Shown: piece by piece, positions 60,945-64,000 of the stretch | How the letters are laid out: each line of letters begins with the position of its first letter | How positions within the stretch are numbered: the stretch's first letter is position 1 | Source: Inia geoffrensis | Taxonomy: Eukaryota > Chordata > Mammalia > Artiodactyla > Iniidae | Direction: 5' to 3' | DNA length: 64,000 nucleotides | NCBI GenBank assembly: GCA_036417435.1 | Contig: CM070899.1 | Span: 72,236,501-72,300,500, forward strand | The notes under the pieces: model-generated | What the model was told of the DNA's origin: nothing | The model's database searches: none | What the model saw: the letters and a program-made list of their open reading frames with translations, nothing else | Position numbers and translations under genes: made by a program

Positions 60945-63508
60945 ATGGTCGGAGGAATATACATATCAATAATTACCTTAAATGTAAATGGATTAAATGT
61001 CCCAACCAAAAGACACAGACTGGCTGAATGGATACAAAAGCAAAACCCATATATATGCTGTCTACAAGAGACCCACTTCAGACCTAGGGACACATACAGG
61101 CTGAAAGTGAGGGGATGGAAAATGATATTCCATGAAAATGGAAATCAAAAGAAAGCTGGAGTAGCAATACTCATATCAGATAAAACAGACTTTAGAATAA
61201 AGACTGTTTCAAGGGCTTCCATGGTGCCTCAGTGGTTAAGAATCCGCCTGCCAATGCAGGGAACACGGGTTCGGGCCTGGGTCCGGGAAGATCCCACATG
61301 CTGCAGAGCAACTAAGACTGTGTGCCACAACTACTGAGCCTGCGCTCTAGAGCCTGCAAGCCACAGCTACTGAGGCCACAAGACACAACTACTGAAGCCC
61401 ACGTGCTTAGAGCCCATGCTCTGCAACAAGAGAAGCCGCCGCAATGAGAAGCCCGCACACCACAACAAAGAGTAGCCCCTGCTCGCCGCAACTAGAGAAA
61501 AGCCCACACGCAGCAAAAAAGACCCAACACAGCCAAAAATAAAATAAATAATTTTTTTAAAAAAGACTGTTACAAGAGATAAGGAGGGGCACTACATAAT
61601 TATCAAAGTATCAATCCAAGAAGAAGATATAACAATTTTAAATATTTATGCACCCAAAACAGGGGCACCTCAATACATAAGGCAAATGCTAACAACCATG
61701 TAAGGAGAAACAGTAACAGAGTAATAGTAGAGGACTATAACACCCCACTTTCACCAATGGACAGATCATCCAAAGAGAAAATAAATATGGAGACACAAGC
61801 TTTAAATGACACAAGAGAGCAATAGATTTAATTGATATTTACAGAACATTCCACCCCAAAGTGGCAGAACACATTTTCTTCTCAAGTGCACAGGGAACAT
61901 TCTCCAGGGTAGATCACATCTTGGCTCACAAATCAAGCTTCGGAAAATTTAAAAGTGAAATCATACCAAGCGTCTTTTCTGACCACAATGCTATAAGATT
62001 GGAAATCAATAACAGGAAAACAACTGTAAAAAACACAAATACATGGAGACTAAACAGTGAGCTACTAAATAACCAAGAGATCGCTGAAGAAATCAAATAA
62101 GAAATTTAAAAGTACATAGAAACAAAATGACAATGAAAACACGATGACCCAAAATCTATCGGACACAGCAAAAGCAGTTCTAAGAGGGAAGTTTATAGCA
62201 ATTTGATCTCACCTCAAGAAATAAGAAACATTTCAAATAAACAATCTAACCCTACACTTACAACCACTAGAGAAAGAAGAACAAAGGAAACTCAAAGTCA
62301 GTAGAAGGGACGAATCATAAAGATCAGAACAGAAATAAATGAAATAAACAACAGCAAAGATCAAAAAAACTGAAAGCTGGTTCTTTGAGATGATAAAGTT
62401 GATAAACCCTTAGCCAGACTCATCAAGAAAAAAAGGGAGAGGGCTCAAATCAATAAAATTAGATATGAAAAAGGAGAAATCACAACTGACATTGCAGAAA
62501 TACTAAGGATTATGAGAGACTACTACAAACAACTATATGCCAATAAAATGGACAACCATGAAGAAATTGACAAATTCTTGGAAAGGTACAATTTTCCAAA
62601 ACGGAACCAGGAAGAATTAGAAAATATGAACAGACCAACCACAAGTAATGAGGTTGAAATTGTGTTTAAAAATCTTCCAACAATAAAAGTCCAGGACCAG
62701 AGGGCTTCACAGGTGAATTCTATCAAACATTTAGAGAAGAGCTAACACCAATCCTTCTCAAACTCTTCCAAACAATTGCAGAGGGAGAAACACTCCCAAA
62801 TTCATTCTACAAAGCCACCATCACCCTGATCCCAAAACCAGAAGATATCACAAAAAAAGAATCAGGTTCCCCAACTTCACACTAAACCACAAAGCTACAG
62901 TAGTCAAAAAAGTATGGTACTGGCACAAAACAGAAATATAGATCAGTGGTACAGGATAGAATGCCCAGAGATAAACCCACGCACATATCGACACCTAATT
63001 TATGACAAAGGATGCAAGAACGTACAGTGGAGAAAAGACAGTCTCTTCAATAATGGGTGCTGGGAAAAATGGACAGCTACATGTAAAAGAATGAACATAG
63101 AACACTTCCTAACACCATACACAAAAATAAACTCCAAATGGATTAAAGATCTAAATGTAAGACCACACACTATAAAACTATGACCCAGCAATCCCACTAC
63201 TGGGCATACACCCTGAGAAAACCATAATTCAAAAAGAGTCATGTACCCAAATGTTCATTGCAGCTCTATTTACAATAGCCCGGAGATGGACACAACCTAA
63301 GTGTCCATCGACAGATGAATGGATAAAGAAGATGTGGCACATATATACAATGGAATATTACTCAGCCATAAAAAGAAATGAAATTGAGTTATTTGTAGTG
63401 AGGTGGATGGACCTAGAGTCTGTCATACAGAGTGAAGTAAGTCAGAAAGAGAAAAACAAGTACCATATGCTAACATATATATATGGAATTTTAAAAAAAT
63501 GGTACTGA
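60945..63508 (+). pseudogene. L1-G ORF2 with two internal deletions
   Basis: Begins MVGGIYISIITLNVNGLN. QETH and Ser-Asp-His (61978-61986) are kept, but a SINE splits the endonuclease at 61214-61561. The frame then runs in pieces to about 62850, where 'LIPKP' sequence jumps straight to 'RIRFPNF...' (junction near 62858), removing the FADD palm. A second jump near 63179-63182, from 'RPHTIKL' to the 'DPAIPLLG' segment, creates a stop and removes the cysteine motif. The last piece is 63251-63508, where one added base shifts the natural stop. Confidence 0.92.
61214..61561 (+). mobile_element. Long CHR-type SINE (older subfamily), nested in L1-G
   Basis: The head gggcttccatggtgcctcag and the B-box-like gggttcgggcct are CHR, but the body is longer, with repeated 'ctactga' and 'gaagcc' words and an A-rich 'ccaaaaataaaataaat' tail. 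This resembles the CHR-1/CHRL form also found in ruminants. The flanks repeat aaagactgttNcaag (61199-61213 and 61562-61576, one mismatch). Confidence 0.92.
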
Positions 63509-63875
63509 GGAACCTAGTTGCAGGGCAGGAATAAAGATGTAGACACAGAGAATGGACTTGAGGAAACGGGGTAGGTGGGGGAAGCAGGGGCAAAGTGAGA
63601 GTATCATCAACATATATACACTACCAAATGTAAAACAACTAGTGGGAAGCAGCAGCATAGCACGGAGAGATCAGGTCAGTGCTTTGCAATGACCTAGAGG
63701 GGTGGAATAGGGAGGATTTGAGGGAGGCTCAAGAGGGAGGGAATATGGGGACATATGTATGCATATAGCTGATTCACCTTGGTGTACAACAGAAACAGAG
63801 TATTGTGAAGCTATTATACTCCAATTAAGATTTATTAGAAAAATAATTTTAAAAACTTGAAAATTAAAAAAACAT
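63509..63875 (+). promoter_or_regulatory. L1-G 3' UTR
   Basis: Follows the L1-B/L1-F pattern but the G-tract is interrupted (near 63698-63720, 'ggggtggaatagggagg'), and the polyadenylation word reads aattaa. Ends in an A-rich tail before the target site. Confidence 0.8.
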
Positions 63876-64000
63876 AAAAAGTAAATCTCACAGCAAAGAT
63901 TGTGAATAGGAAAGAAATATCCATGTCCTTTAAGGATTGGGACTATACCTCTTAGTTCAATATTCATAGTTTCTAAGATAATTCCTGGAACAAAAAAGAT

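Larger units (their letters stand above)
58925..63875 (+). mobile_element. L1-G: LINE-1 with internal deletions and nested SINE
   Basis: Bounded by a 14-bp target-site duplication. It has a GC-rich 5' UTR of a third type, ORF1, and an ORF2 missing two internal blocks (about 1 kb of reverse transcriptase and about 0.5 kb of the C-terminal region). The length is about 4.95 kb with the SINE. Cannot be autonomous. Confidence 0.95.

Overview
The window is mammalian nuclear DNA, most likely from a cetacean (whale or dolphin). The main evidence is three short tRNA-derived SINEs of the CHR type (starting gggcttccctgg, with the B-box-like ggttcatgcc and an A-tail) at 5064-5263, 28819-29029 and 55110-55368. 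A longer, older-looking CHR-type SINE lies at 61214-61561. The seven large L1 LINEs have artiodactyl/cetacean-type 5' and 3' UTRs. I find no convincing host gene, exon, tRNA gene or bacterial feature. This is gene-poor, AT-rich, repeat-dominated intergenic (or possibly deep intronic) DNA.

Layout: 1-2056 is an hAT-Charlie (Charlie3/MER1-type) DNA transposon on the minus strand with a decayed transposase, apparently inserted in an old L1. 2057-6369 holds old L1 scraps, a CHR SINE, a MER1-like fragment and a probable MaLR LTR. Then come L1-A (6370-11393, +), a low-repeat stretch (11394-18110), L1-B (18127-25200, +, full length with 5' UTR and target-site duplication), a spacer, L1-C (26655-33240, -, old, carrying a nested SINE and a nested L1 3' end), a spacer (33241-37355), L1-D (37370-43851, +, old, full length), a spacer, L1-E (46977-48085, -, young, 5'-truncated), a spacer with an L1 tail and a MIR, L1-F (52341-58355, +, with a SINE in ORF2) and L1-G (58925-63875, +, with a SINE and two internal deletions in ORF2). 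The seven L1s cover about 37 kb of the 64 kb.

The L1 copies share one architecture: 5' UTR promoter, ORF1 (coiled coil, RRM, C-terminal domain), ORF2 (endonuclease, reverse transcriptase, C-terminal cysteine segment) and a 3' UTR with G-runs and an A-tail. All are broken by stops, frameshifts, insertions or deletions, so none looks able to move. The SINEs have no proteins of their own and depend on L1 machinery, which fits their A-tails and target-site duplications.

I did not find an undescribed biological system. The points most worth checking are an ORF whose start codon comes from the L1-E target site, exchange of 5' UTR modules between L1 lineages, tandem units and GC boxes in the L1-G 5' UTR, an internal duplication in one SINE, and a hairpin in unassigned sequence near 13.4 kb. 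Family names come from memory of consensus sequences and no search was run.
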